A DNA stretch of 64,000 nucleotides from Leuctra nigra (lineage: Eukaryota; Arthropoda; Insecta; Plecoptera; Leuctridae). The stretch spans positions 2,604,001-2,668,000 of the forward strand of contig OW203771.1 of NCBI GenBank assembly GCA_934045905.1. Direction: 5' to 3'. Under the pieces are notes generated by a model. It saw only the letters and a list, made by a program, of their open reading frames with translations, was not told the origin of the DNA and did not search any database. Below, in pieces: positions 9,882-23,100 of the stretch. A program made the position numbers and the translations under genes. The stretch's first letter is position 1; the number at the start of each line of letters is the position of its first letter.

Positions 9882-12800
9882 ATGGAAATCAACATTTTGA
9901 AACCTGTGATTAATCTCATGGATCAAATAGGTATGTCAAGTCAACATTCAACATAACTTCTCAGTAATTTATAAAGTACAGAGAACTTATGATGCGTAAC
10001 CGTAGTCATAGTTTAAACACGCTTCTTTGATTCGGATTTGCAACTCTATCGTCGGGGTATTAGAATATGGCAAGAGAGAAGTAAAAAGCCTTTTAAAACC
10101 TTAGGTTAACTTTTTAACACTAAGGGCCCTGTTACTATTCGTTTAAGCTACAGTTAGCTTAAACTACACTTAATAAAAAACGATTGAATGCTGTTTATTT
10201 AAGCAATGCCGCAGTATACCGGGTGGCCCAAAATAAAAACGTCCAACGAGCGAGACATTACTGTGATGAAACTACTGCACGTATCGTGCTGAAAATGACA
10301 CCAATTATAACAAACATACTAAGGTATAATATGTGAGAGTTTTAACACTCACAGTTTTTCGTTGTCGAAAAATCGATTATACGGAGCTCAAAATTCACGC
10401 ATCCAGAAAATGACCAATGGCCGGGACGCTGTTTACTAAAAACTGCTGACGATATCAAGCTGAAAATTGCATATGTTATTCAAAATATATTACTATTGAT
10501 TGTGTAAAAATTTCAATTAATTTGAATTAATGTAACGATTTATCAGGTTTTATTTCACATGTTAGTTTTAGAAGTGAAATTATCACCCGTATTTTCTGTT
10601 TTTAAGCTCAACTTCAAGATACCATAACACTCGTTCTACTAATTTAAATGTATTGAAATTTGTATGCAATGAATAGACACTAGATTAGATTAACATTTGA
10701 CATTTTCAGCCTGATATTGTAAGTAGTGTTGTAAATAAATGTGTCCATGCCATTGGACTTTTTCTGAAAAAGCGCTCGTTGAGCTCTGTATAGGCACCGA
10801 GAGTTCGCCACGAGTGAGAGAAATTAGCAACTTTTGTGGGAAGATCGTCAACTGTTTTATTTCTCATTGGCCGTGACCTAGCAACCGATCAGATGTCAAC
10901 AAATGTACTCAAAATATTTAGGAATCAAACTAAGTCGCGCAAATTAATATTGTGATCAGATTCAGTGAAATTGTGAACACTTTATTATTAATATTTTGTA
11001 GGCGAATAAACATTAGATAAACATGTGTAAATATTAAGAAGTGATAATGCGTAATATGTGCAGCAACATAACATATAACTGCAGCGACTTGGACGCCTTG
11101 CCAAAAGGTAAGCTTCCTTCCCACAGATTAGGTGGCTCTGTCTGTACTTTTGCAGTGCCATCTGTTGTCTAAACACGCTGCCTATAATCACTTTTTTGAC
11201 AACCAAATTCGAACAGCTTTGACTTTTTTCCTACATAAGATATGTTTTTGAAACTTTCACTTATAAAACATTGGCATGTTTTTTATAAAATGTAAAATTT
11301 TCGGACTAATATCTGTAGTAGTTTTTTCACAGCGGTGTCTCGCCAATTGGACGTTTTTTGGGGCCACCCGGTATAATGGCAATACACCACATTTCCCTAA
11401 GTGCGAGCTAAGCTAAACTGAAGATTAAACTAATGGAAGTTTGGCATCTAAGGTAAAATTCTTAACGCGTCGGTTGAGAAGTCCTACATTTTACCGGATT
11501 GTAGGGAAACCTGACACAATAATAAGCTTTGACCAATCACGTTTCTGTGTTTTTTTGCTCTCAATTTATTACGAAACGAGTGGACTTAGACTAAAATATG
11601 TGGAATTAAAATTTGTATACAATTTTATTTTAAACAATATGCGCTTTTTTTAATTTAAATTTTTGTTAAAAATTCAAAAATATTTGTTTACGGCGTTTAT
11701 TTAAGTCACTATATTTGAGTTAGTTTTCGTGAATGATTTCATAATTTTTCAATCTTTCCTCTACCAACAATTAAATAATTTGTAAAATTTACGTTTTTCG
11801 CTCGTTTTCCGCCATATTGTTCAAGATGGCCACCAAAAAAATTGAAGGCACGTCAGGTAATATTAAGAATGATGTAAACAATCGATAAATATGAAAAAAT
11901 CAATTTCGGCACTCCAATCGAGCGGAATTACATTTGCTCCCCAAGCAAATGGGGACAACGACGAAAACAATCGGCTCATGTCGTTATAAGTAGCCAATCC
12001 CAACATAGAACGAATGTAATGGTTACAAATAGTGTCTGCTTCTTCCGTAGGCATGTATTCCTACACGCCTGATGTCAACAAGACTGTATGGAGTCGACTC
12101 AGGTTCTACATACCTCGCCTGATTCTTGCCCAGCTATGCTTTTTGGCTGCTTTCTATCACTACGTCTACATTTACATCAACTGGAACACGCTAACGCTTC
12201 AAGAAGCGCCGAAGTTCGTCTTCATTTTCTCTCTCGACGCCTGCATCGCAATCTCCAACTTCAACTTCTACTACCAATGCGATGAAATCCGTGAGATCGT
12301 GAGCAGAGTTGAAGAAATCAACTACAAGTTTGTCGCGGAGAAATCACGACATCGGCAAATGACGAAGGAAGTGACGAGGATTTCTTATTTTATGACGAAG
12401 TACTTCATGGGGTTGATTTCGTTTGTGATTCTTTTTATCTGGCCTTGGGCGGCGTTGGTCGATTCCTACACGGATGTGCTTGGAGAACTATCAAAGATGT
12501 AAGTTTAGTTGATAATAATCCAATCCAAATATAAAAGTAATGAGGAGGTCTTATTTCCTGACGAAATAGGGAACCATTTGTGAATCTCTGCTAAATTAGG
12601 AATCATCGTCTCGGCCCTTTAGGTACAGTAGTTTGGCCAGTATTATAAACCAGAAAAAAACACTCCGTGTAAAAAAGGCAGCCAAGTCTCTTTACTTTAA
12701 AAAAATTCAACACCGAAAAGGAGTGATATCAAAAAAGGAGCCAAGTCAATGACATTTCCAAATATTTAATCGTATCTTTGAAATAAAAGTATAAACACCG

Positions 12801-15800
12801 AGAAATACTTTACAAAAGGACTTGGCGCATCGTTTTTTTAAAGACATCATTCTATCCTAAAAGTGGAAAGAAATTTACAAGTAGGTACATTTTCCTCTTT
12901 CTATTAGAGCCAGAATCTATGAATCAAGCTACTTTTAGTAATGACTATTTTATAGTTTTGTCAATGGCGATAGAAGCATGATTTTATGCTGTAATATATA
13001 AGTAATATAAGGGTGAAAGAATTACATAACAATTGGAAGTGGTGAGAATGTAGGTTTCTTTGGAAAACTTCCATGGAGTCAGGAGTCAGGATCCTCATCA
13101 GTGTGTTGTGTCTAATGTCCGCCCGTCCGATCGGGTAGCTCAGTTGGTAGAGCTCTCGCCCGGCAAGTGAGAGGTCCCAAGTTCGTGCCCCGGTTCGGTC
13201 GGATATTTTTCACAACACACATCCCTTCATATCAATTGGAAGTGGGCTCATACATATTCTTGCAGTACTGTTAATGGCGATATTAGACTGGTATCTTTTC
13301 ATAATTTGATCTTGACTGAAGGAAATCATGAAACGTTGTCAAATAATTACTAACTAATGGAACACAATTATATATTTTTGAAGTGTCAAGTGTATAAAGT
13401 TAAATTTTTTAATAGAAATTCAATATGACTGTCTTCTTTGTGAAATGTATTGTTATAAAATGCGGATTAATAGAAATGTATTTCATGATGCGAAGGTATA
13501 ACGCATGAGACTTAATTATGTTGACCACGAAACAATATTACGAAGATAACTATTGTGTATTTATAGAAAACATAGGCAACAAGTTTCATAGCGTATATAT
13601 TCAAATAGAAAATATTTTACAGTAGGTATGTATAATATGTAATTGAAAGATGTGTCCCTATTATTCTAAAAATTCTAAATGACGGTTGTATATAAATGGC
13701 ATATGCTTATGAATAGAAAAATGTCTTTAAAAAAACGATGCGCCAAGTCCTTTTGTAAAGTATTTCTCGGTGTTTATACTTTTATTTCAAAGATACGATT
13801 AAATATTTGGAAATGTCATTGACTTGGCTCCTTTTTTGATATCACTCCTTTTCGGTGTTGAATTTTTTTAAAGTAAAGAGACTTGGCTGCCTTTTTTACA
13901 CGGAGTGTTTTTTCTGGGATATCACTTCTTTTGTTAGTTTATTCATACAGCTTGTAGCACAGCTTGTGTCCGTGCAAGAACTTATTTCTTTAAAAAAATA
14001 CGCCTATGCCGATTTGGATACTTAGAAAAGTTGCGTTTGGTATATAAGATTAAAATAATTATCCAAGAAGAATAGCTTTAAGTTTCGTTACAATCGGTCC
14101 AGCCGTTTTCGATATATGACGTCACTTCCGGTTTTAGCAATGGCGGCCGAAAATAATGTCGTCTTGAATTCATAATTATTACTCCTACACATTTCCAAAA
14201 TTTGGTTGCAATCGGTACAGCCGTTTTAGATATATGACGTCACTTCCGGTTTTAACAATGGCGGCCGAAAATAATGTCGTCTTGAATTCATAATTATTAG
14301 TACAACACATTTCCAAAATTTGGTTGCAATCGGTACAGCCATTTTCGATATATGACGTCACTTCCGGTTTTAACAATGGCGGCCGAAAATAATGTCGTCT
14401 TGAATTCATAATTATTAGTACAACACATTTCCAAAATTTGATTGCAATCGGTACAGCCATTTTCGGTATTTGACGTCACTTCCGGTTTTAATAATGGCGG
14501 CCGAAAATAATGTCGTCTTGAATTCATAATTATTAGTCCAACACATTTCCAAACTTAGGTTGCAATCGGTACAACCGTTCACGATATATGACGTCACTTC
14601 CGGTTTTAAAAATGGCCGCCGAGAACACTGCAACCTTGAATTTATAATTATTTACAAAGTACGTTTACTTATATCTATTTTAAAGTATAAAGTGGTGAAT
14701 TTAGCGTCATTTAGCATATTTATGACGTCATTTCCGGTATAGGTCATAAAATGTGTGACGTCATTTCCGGTTTCGATATTTGAATCATCAAATATTACTG
14801 ATTACATAAAGTTGACCGTCTAAATCGTTTAGCGCTGGTTTTGTTCTAATCTGTTTAGCCGTTTTTGAGACATGATGTCACTTCCGGTTTCAAAATGGCG
14901 GCTTCCGGTTGGTTTTATAACAAGTCAAATGAAATATCAAAAGTACAAACGTTACATAAATATCAAGACAATCGGATCAACAGTTGTTGCTGAAATGCAA
15001 ATCGATGTATATTAAATTTCATGACGTCATTTCCGGTTTATTTAAAATAATGTTCAGTTTTTTGATATTGATAATCCATATAGATGACCGTCTGAAACGA
15101 TTGGCGCAAATTTCGTTCCGATCGGTCCAACCGTTGACGAGATATGACGTCACTTCCGGTTTCAAAATGGCGGCACAAAAAATTCATGGGGACAAGGTTA
15201 AATCAGACGCCAAAAGTGCACACGTGGTAAAAATGTGAGATCAATCGGTTCAGCCGTTTAGGCTGTGGCCTGTTTACCGGATTTTAGCTCCAGCCTACTA
15301 CTATGATTACTGATTATGAAAACCGCCCTAAAACACTGTTTTCACGGCCCTCTAGCGCGCAAAGGGCGTAACCTATTGTTCCCAAATTTGGTATATGTTG
15401 TAGGGTGGGCCATAGCTCGAAATTAAGATATTTCGCAACAATGTGAGATTTCTCAATTTTAAGATCCAGTAGGCCGAAAATGCCACTTTGATGCTTACAG
15501 TAAAAGTGGGTTTGCTCCAGCCTTTATATGAGAGTGTGCGCGCGCCGTACGACTTGGCTGGCGTGGAGCGACCGCTCCACTAGATTAGCTGTGTGTATTC
15601 TAGTATATTTTAAGGAATTTTATGACGGCGCTGCACTTAGCTTGATTTTAATTAAACTCGAATTTGACTCGCTTATTCAATGATTACACAATGACACTCT
15701 GCTAAGTCTATGTCATGAAGAAGTGACTTTGTACTAGTGCACTAAAAACTCTTGGCCATAAAACAATCCTTTTATAGTCCGCGACCATTTTGTCCTCCAT

Positions 15801-18800
15801 CGAAGGTCGCGTCGATAAAACATTTGCTCGCGCAAAACAAGTCATGTTTCATTGTTGTGTATTCTTTAATTTCAGACAGATGGAGCCTTTTTTATTTTTT
15901 GGTAGATTATATTGGCTATCTACGAAAAATATAAGAAAAACTCCGTTTGTCAGAAATTAAAATATGCGCGAGCAATTGTTAGCTATGGTTCATCGACATC
16001 GACGCAGCCCCTCAATTATCTTTTATCTAAAACACTTTGGTTTCAGACTTTACTTTCCCTATGACATCACAAAGTCGCCGAACCGAGAATTGACCATCAC
16101 GATCTTCTATGGAATGTATATGATTTCTCTCGGAATGTTTTGCGCCGTTCAGTTCATCAAGATATCCTTAGTTTTAATATTTATCTGTCTGATGAGAATC
16201 CTTCAAGATCAGTTGGAAAACATTAAAGATGACAGTCTCGAGCACATCATGGCCAAGCGTCGCCAGAAGACTGAGAACAGTCGAACACCAGCTGAGCGAG
16301 GTGTGATGGAAAGAACAAATCATGTACAAACAGACTTGGAAGAGGGAATACAGGAACTGAAGGAGTTTGTGAATCGTGGCATGATAAAGAGAGATGGCAA
16401 AGGCATAAAGAAAATAACCCTTGACTTGGAGATGGAGAGACGTCAAAGGGAATGCATAAAATTCCACTTGGAACTTATCAAGTAAGGGTTGCTTTTGAAG
16501 TTTTTAGTGAAGATACTATTCAATGCAATTTAGTACGAATGCTAATCACACTTGTTTTTTATTCAGTATTTTCAATGATTTTATGGATATACTGCAACCA
16601 AATTTAATAAGTGCGGTGATTCTCTATCTCATATTGCTCTCTATGGTCGTTGTCTACATTACTGTGAGTACTTACATTATTATTATTATTATTGTTCAAG
16701 TTTACTGTGGAGGTTCCTACCTATTATGAATGAAACGGTAAGAGAAAGAGATTGGTAATCGTTTTGTGTCTTACAAGAGCAAGGCTATCAGTGCAAAATC
16801 ATGTTTTGTTTAAGTTTAAGTTTAAGTAAATGTAGAAACGTATTAAACGTTATGAAATAAAAGACTCACGAAGAAAAAAACATTAAAATGAAATATCAAT
16901 TTAATCGTAAGAAATAGGTCATGGATGTACATGTCAGGGTCACGGTTAACTTTTGGTAACTCACAACCAAAAGCAAATAAAGTTTTACGTAGGATAGAGC
17001 AGAAGATACGACGTATACATAATCTATTGTTACCTAAATTTGATATCAATCACACTACATTATAACAAAATGGGAAGTTATAAAGAATCAATAAATGGAA
17101 CATTATTTATTACACTTTCTGCTTAGAGCACAAGTGCCGATCATTGTACCTACCACTTGCCATTAATCTCTAAGTAGAAGGATTTCTGGGTTAGATTCAA
17201 CAGGTGAAGGTAGTTTTATTCATGAATTTGAAGATTGAAGATAGAGAATATCTATTATAGATTGAAGAGCTTGAGTTTGAACTTAAAGATTTCACGACTC
17301 ACCATTTGGCGTTAAAATATTTTGATATGTTTTCCCGCTCACATGCGATGGGTGGGTCTTTCAACCTTGCTTGAATGTTCTCACGCCATTGACAATAAAT
17401 TGTTCTTAGAAACTTTCTCAGAAACAAGGGAGGGGACATCTTATCTTAAATGTCCAATAAGGGGAAGAGTTACAGTCTGTAACTGTAACTGAGATTCTGG
17501 TCCTAAGGCTGCAAACACACGGGGCGTTTTTTTTGCACGCCCAGCCTATGGCTGCAAACACACGAGGCGTCTTTTTGCACGCCCAGCCGAAGTGTTCGAA
17601 CGCCGGCGAGACGCCGAGCAAGGTAGCATTGAGTCTTATGAGAGCGAACACACGGGACGCGTAAAAAACGCGCGTGTAAAACTCCCCAGGGTGAAAAATC
17701 GCGCGTCTGGGCAGGAAAAAAACGTCCCGTGTGTTTACAGCCTAAGCGTTCGAACGCCGGCGAGACGCCGAGTAGATAGGGAGCATTGAGTCATATGGGA
17801 GCGAACACACGAGGCGGTTTTTTCACGCGGCGTTTTTTTCCACGCCGGCCAGACACGACATGTCGCGTTTATTTTACTGCCCACCCCGGAAGTCGTTAAA
17901 ATGAAACACATTGGTTTAAATGAGAGCAAACACACGGGCGTTTATTTCACGCGACGTTTTTGTACAGCTGACATAGCATGACCTTGACAGCTTCTAAAAC
18001 CGTCGCGTTTTGCACGCCCTGTGTGTTCGACCAAGAAAAGCGTCGCGATTTTTTTCCACGCCGCGTCTGGGCTAAGGCCCCTGGTCGAGTTTGTATCAAA
18101 TTGTTTTGTTTTATATGTTTCAATTATTTCAGATGCAGCCATTAGATATTTTGGCAGGCGTGTTCATTATGATCATGTGCTTTGCCTCTGCATTCTTTTC
18201 TCTCTACTGCTGGCTGGGAGATTTAACCACAGACGAGGTGAGATTGTTGCCATTAATTTGATTAACCTTTAAATATAATATAATGCTATGGCAAGAACAC
18301 AGTTCCCATAAAAAGTTCCCAAAGTAACGAGTACGCTAAGTCCCACCCATTGACCTGGTGCAAATGTTTTTTTGTAACCATACCAGCCCCCCATGGTCTG
18401 ACTTCCAATTCAACAGCAGTCGTTTATAGGTACAAGAAAAATAAGTATGCTCTTATCAACGCTTATAACTTGTGTTACAGAGTGAAGCGGTGAGGGAGGC
18501 TGTCTACGGTTGTGATTGGTTCGAAGCGTCGGAGAGCTTCAAGCGATCAATGCGGATCATGATGTCGATGGCTAATCAACCACTTGTTGTAATGGCAGGT
18601 GGTTTAGTTCCATTTTCAATTGAGACGTTCCAAGCAGTAAGTACCGTTGCCAGGAATCTACATTTTATTATTATTGTTTCCGCGAGGTCTACATCAAAAG
18701 GCAAGAGTTAGGAAACACCCCATCTAGACGAGAAAAACGCACCAAAGAACTTTGAGTCAAGCTTCAGTACGATCCCTTGTGAATACTATGTTTTTTTTAT

Positions 18801-19253
18801 GTGAGAAAAATACCTACCTTAAAGGAAGAATTGATGATTTCTCGCATTTGTCTAGAAAGTTTTGAAACTTCCAACATTTTGCTGGTGATGTTTTATGGTT
18901 ACACGGTTCTTCCAGCATTCTATTAGCATTGTTGTTCTTGTTCACCCAACAAATCATAAAACGGTACTTGAACGAAACGGATTGGCTGATGGTCAGGATC
19001 CTTGACAATCAATCCTTGTTATTATCAATGAAATCAGAGCTCACCTACTAGAGGTAGATGACGAGATATCATATACTCCATCGGATGATGCAATCACATT
19101 TTTCTCATAGAATCCATTTCTTTCAAATAACGTTTTATAATTTGTCGAGTGTACCTCTATTTGATAATTTTGTAACATTTCTTTTCTCAACAGGAAGTGA
19201 ACACTGCGAGAGATTATTACTCTGTATTCTCCAGCTTGGTGCATCACAAATAA
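9882..19253 (+). CDS. Odorant receptor B (7tm_6), 449 aa, complete
   Basis: Predicted seven-transmembrane odorant receptor, expected to form a ligand-gated cation channel with Orco in sensory neuron membranes. Exons: 9882-9930, 12051-12498, 16047-16481, 16567-16663, 18133-18237, 18481-18636, 19194-19253 (TAA). All junctions are GT-AG and the phases add up to 450 codons. Start MEINILKPVINLMDQIG is conserved in C. Exon 2 (17-165) carries TM1-3 (YIPRLILAQLCFLAAFYHY..; ISYFMTKYFMGLISF), exon 3 carries TM4 and ICL2, exon 4 TM5, exon 5 TM6, exon 6 the ICL3/TM7 signature (VREAVYGCDWFEASESFKRS), exon 7 ..YYSVFSSLVHHK. ICL2 has a single repeat-like segment DSLEHIMAKRRQKTEN; exon 6 has one acceptor only. 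Length is normal for the family. No defects seen. Confidence 0.92.
10215..11375. mobile_element. TA-flanked element with CCGGGTGGC ends, intron 1 of gene B
   Basis: Ends TATACCGGGTGGCCC and GGGCCACCCGGTATA, inverted, flanked by TA as in Tc1/mariner-type MITEs (inference). The interior has diverged arms; no transposase. Confidence 0.7.
13043..13232 (+). mobile_element. tRNA-derived insertion (SINE-like) inside copy I
   Basis: A 190-bp insert flanked by an exact 13-bp duplication CAATTGGAAGTGG (13030-13042, 13233-13245), as expected for retroposition. It contains a tRNA-like fold at 13129-13201: acceptor GATCGGG/TTCGGTC, D-stem GCTC/GAGC, anticodon loop CCGGCAA (GGC, alanine by position), and a T-arm with mismatches. 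A second partial copy with the same tail ATATTTTTCACAACACACAT lies at 26968-27046, so this is a repeat and not a functional tRNA gene. Confidence 0.7.
14100..14640 (+). repeat. 118-bp tandem array with TGACGTCACTTCCGG motifs
   Basis: Five units; GACGTC starts at 14118, 14236, 14354, 14472 and 14590. Each unit has TGACGTCACTTCCGG followed by AATGGC[GC]GCC and an AATTCATAATTATT segment. Similar but more spaced motifs occur to 15170 and in copies II and III. Confidence 0.85.
17500..18080. repeat. Cluster of short inverted repeats with ACACACGRGGCGTTTTTT motifs, intron 4 of gene B
   Basis: Repeated motifs GCAAACACACGGGGCG, GCGAACACACGAGGCG, CGAACGCCGGCGAGACGCCG in both orientations suggest nested MITEs. 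No coding potential; ORFs here arise from the GC-rich repeats. Confidence 0.55.
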
Positions 19254-19954
19254 AGCAATTAAAGTCAGACGATTATTACGTAATTATATACTTGCTACAT
19301 TATCTTTCCCAAACGAAGGAGCATGTATAGGTCACAGAGGGTCTTTGGAGCAAAACTGAAGGGCAGGGAAAAGGGAGAGTGAAATCGTGCTGGTAAACCA
19401 CACATCCTTTTTTTGAGTGGTAAGAAAATAACCATACCTAACATAAACACATTTTTCTTGCAAACAATCAATTACTAATCAAAAAATAAACTAAACATCC
19501 ACTTATAATTTTTCTAAAATAATTATAATTATATTCAATATATAAATATATTGTAAGAATTAAGACTTAAAGTATTCAGGAACTGAATGTGTAAAGAGAT
19601 AAGCTGCTTCAGTCAAACCATGACTTTTACCACTTTGTTAATAAATTTGAAGCGTATGTCCACTATACTTCTAATTATTGCGACAAATAAACAAATAAAA
19701 TTGTAAGTGACGAATGAGTATAAAAGATAAATAAAAAATTACTCCATATATTCCATGTGAATAGTTACTTTATTTATATTGCCTTACAGCGCCATAATAA
19801 TGTGTGATTGTAACAGCGTATCTATCATTTGCGGTATTATCCATTTTTGGATAATATCTACATATTATTGTTAACAGAATTATTGCGCACAAAGAACATT
19901 TCATCATAATCAATGGGGATAGTTTTCTTGTTGAGTTTGATGCCTGAAATTAGA

Positions 19955-20066
19955 GTGTGGGATTGAAACATATGGCAATTGTTTCGTAACCGCCTCTAGC
20001 AGTATTACGTGTCTTTGAAAACAATACCAATAAAATATTCATCTAAACACAGGTTCTAAAAACACG
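19955..20066 (+). promoter_or_regulatory. Shared upstream block, gene C
   Basis: GTGTGGGATTGAAACATATG, TTTGAAAACAATACCAATAA AATATTCA and ACACAGGTTCTAAA, 213 bp before the ATG. Nearly identical to the gene B block, and the similarity extends through exon 1. The rest of the B-C spacer (19254-19954) shows nothing recognisable. Confidence 0.55.
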
Positions 20067-20167
20067 TTACATGATTTGGGTTTCTTTAAAACTTGTTTGT
20101 TTTCTAAGTTGTCTTGACGTGTAGAGTTTTCTTTTCCAATCGCCAGCAAAGTCACAAGTGAGAAGAA

Positions 20168-23100
20168 ATGGAAATCAACATTTTGAAACCTGTGATCAAT
20201 CTCATGGATCAAATAGGTATGTCAAGTCAACATTTAACATAAGTTATCAGTATTTTAGCCAAGTACCACGCTTCTTTGTTTCTGATTTGCAACTCAATCG
20301 TCGCTGGCAAAGCGCGCTTTTCGTAGTAAGATAAAATAACATTTAAAATTATTACCGCGACGACCGAGATCGTCGTAATTTTTTTTCCGGATTAAAGGGA
20401 AATCTGAAACAATAATAGTATGCTTCTTTTATGGTAGCATTTTTATAATGTAGACACTATCTGATCGTAAAAGAATTAATAATATGTCTTGTGGTATAAA
20501 TGTTCGTCCTTCAAAATCAACGAAAACATTTAGCCCTGCCGTTAAAGCAGTAGCAAATCCAACATAGAGAGCGAAGGTTCAGCTCAACTACCATTTATAA
20601 CAAACCATTTAATTTTGTTCCTACTAGTATTATCTACAATATAAGATCAAAAAATGTATACCTTACCGACCTAACTTTTATGTAAAACGTTTTGAAAGTT
20701 TGAGATTTGTACATGGCTCTATAGGGGAACGAATTAATTTCCTACATATTCTAAATTATTTTTCATCCGCAACCACAATTTCAACAGAAAGTTATTGATG
20801 TATTCTTCGACTCTAAAACACCTCTAAAACACCTCAAACAGTATTGGAAAAGATTTTTCTATGGAAAACGCAACAGTCCCCGTTAACACTAAAATCACTT
20901 CCAAAGTGGTTTGAGGTTGTGTGAGGTGTTTTTCCTTGAATTTGAATTAATTTGATGACTGCGCGACACTCAATTTGACGATTAAAATGTTCTTAGAGGT
21001 TGCTTTGCTTATTCGGGGATAACATACAATAATGACACAATTTTGCTAAAATTTGGTATATATGCCTAAAAAGGGTAACACAATTGAACTGTGTGCTCTA
21101 GAAACACACACCGCTAGGATAACCCTTTGTGTCTGCGAATATAATGACCCCCCCCCCCTCGAACGTTTTCTGAATACATTTATCACATGTAATGAATATA
21201 GTAATTCAAAGCGATGGTTCATCCTTAACCCAACTGATCCTTCCACAGGCATGTATTCCTACACCCCTGAAGTCAACAAGACTGTATGGAGTCGACTGAG
21301 GTTCTACATACCTCGCCTGATTCTCGCACAACGATGCTTGGAGGCAGCTTTCTATCGCTACGTTTACATCTACATCCACTGGCAGACGCTAACGCTTCAA
21401 GACGCGCCGAAGTTCGTCTTCGTTTTCTGTCTCGACACCTGCATCGCAATCTTCAACTTCAACATTTACTACCATTGCGATGAAATCCGAGAAGCTGTGA
21501 ACACAGTTGAAGAAATCAACTACAAGTATGCCGCGGAGAAATCACGACATCGGCAAATGACGAAGGAAGTAACGAGGATTTCTTATTTTATGACGAAGTA
21601 CTTCATGGGGTTGATTTGGTTTTTGATTATTTTTATCTGGCCTTGGGCAGCGTTTGTCGATTCCTACACGGATGTGCTTGGAGTACTATCAAAGATGTAA
21701 GTTTAACCGATAGGCAATAATTAAAATCAAATGTATCCTCCTCTCTTCCTTCCACCTCCTCATCCTTGTACCTTCATCCTTGTACCTTCTCTCTTCTAAA
21801 TTAAGACACATCCTCTCGACCCATTGGATGCAGTAGTGTGGCCAATTTTTTAAATGCCTATATCGTTATTCGAACTATGTACATTAAAAGCTCTTACCCC
21901 TAAGACAACCCTTCTAGTCCGCGAACTTGATGACCTCCAATTAGGTCAAAACTAAAACACTTTTGTTTCAGACTTTACTTTCCCTATGACATCACAAAGT
22001 CGCCGAACCGAGAATTAACCATCACGATCTACTTTGGAATTTATATGATTCCTCTCGGAATGTTCTGCGCCGTTCAGTTCATCAATATATCCTTGGTTTT
22101 AATATTTATCTGTCTGATGAGAATCCTTCAAGATCAGTTGGAAAACATTAAAGATGACAGTGTGGAGCACATCATGGCTAAGCGCCGCCAGAAGACTGAG
22201 AACAGTCGAACACCAGCTGAGCGAGGTGTGATGGATTTAGGCCAAGGATCAAACCATGTACCAACGGACTTGGAAGAGGGAATACAGGAACTGAAGGAGT
22301 TTGTAAATCGTGGCATGACAAAGAGAGATGGCAAAGGCATAAAGAAAATAACCCTTGACTTGGAGATGGAGAGACGTCAAAGGGAATGCATAAAATTCCA
22401 CCAGGAACTGATCAAGTAAGGATTGATTTTGAAGTTTTTAGTGAAGATATTACTATTCAATACCATTTGGTACGAATGTTAATCTCATTTGTATTTTGTT
22501 TCAGTATTTTCAATGATTTTATCGATTTATTGCAACCAAATTTAATAAGTGCAGTGATTCTCTACCTCATATTGCTCTCCATGGTCGTTGTCTACATTAC
22601 TGTGAGTACTTACATTATTATTATTATTATTATTGTTCAAGTTGACTGTGTATTAGGTATAAAGCAAATAGCAAGAAACCAATTACTATGGTACTTGTTG
22701 TGAGTCTCACAAGAGCAAGGCCACATCCTGTTTGGAAATGAAAGTTGTAGAAAATGAAGTATTTGTAGAAGTTGTAAAAAAAATACAAGATACTCATAAG
22801 CATAAAACCAAAGAGTTTATAGTAGCGAAGCCTACTATAAACTCTTTGATAAAACATTCAAGTGAAATAGCAATTTTCATATGTTTAAAATAAATAGCTC
22901 CTGGTGTTTTAATTGAAGTTATCTACCATAACTAAGCAATGTTTTACGTATACATAGCACAAAATCCGACGTATAGGTACCAAGGAAACATTTTTCATAT
23001 TAATGGTGACTTATTTAACATTACAAAATGGAAAATGTTAAAAAAGTAAGGAATGGAAGAATATTTATTGTTCCCTTTTCTTAGAGCTAACTGGCCGGTA

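Larger units (their letters stand above)
12651..15582 (+). mobile_element. Composite fold-back element, copy I, intron 2 of gene B
   Basis: Begins with two 197-bp inverted arms, 12651-12847 and 13721-13917, identical except for one A in a homopolymer. Then a region with TAGTTTATTCATACAGCTTG, a roughly 118-bp tandem array (14100-14640), more single motifs to 15170, and a conserved tail to the hairpin GTGGAGCGACCGCTCCAC followed by TAG at 15582. The same order is found in copies II (47786-52070, reversed) and III (55815-57680). No ORF of note. CTAG after a hairpin is reminiscent of Helitron 3' ends, but the long arms are not; class unresolved. Confidence 0.7.

Noticed and set aside
13129..13201. 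Functional tRNA-Ala gene (anticodon GGC)
   Set aside because: Position 33 is C instead of U, the T-arm has mismatches, and the unit sits in an insert with a 13-bp target duplication and has a second copy with the same tail. Better read as a tRNA-derived repeat.
14185..14633. Minus-strand ORFs with a repeated peptide (NSRRHYFRPPLLKPEVTS)
   Set aside because: They are translations of the 118-bp transposon array; the repeat in the peptide only reflects the DNA period.
15582..15582. Firm Helitron call for the composite fold-back family
   Set aside because: The hairpin plus CTAG fits, but the following base is A and not T, no 5' TC end is seen, and the long inverted arms are atypical.
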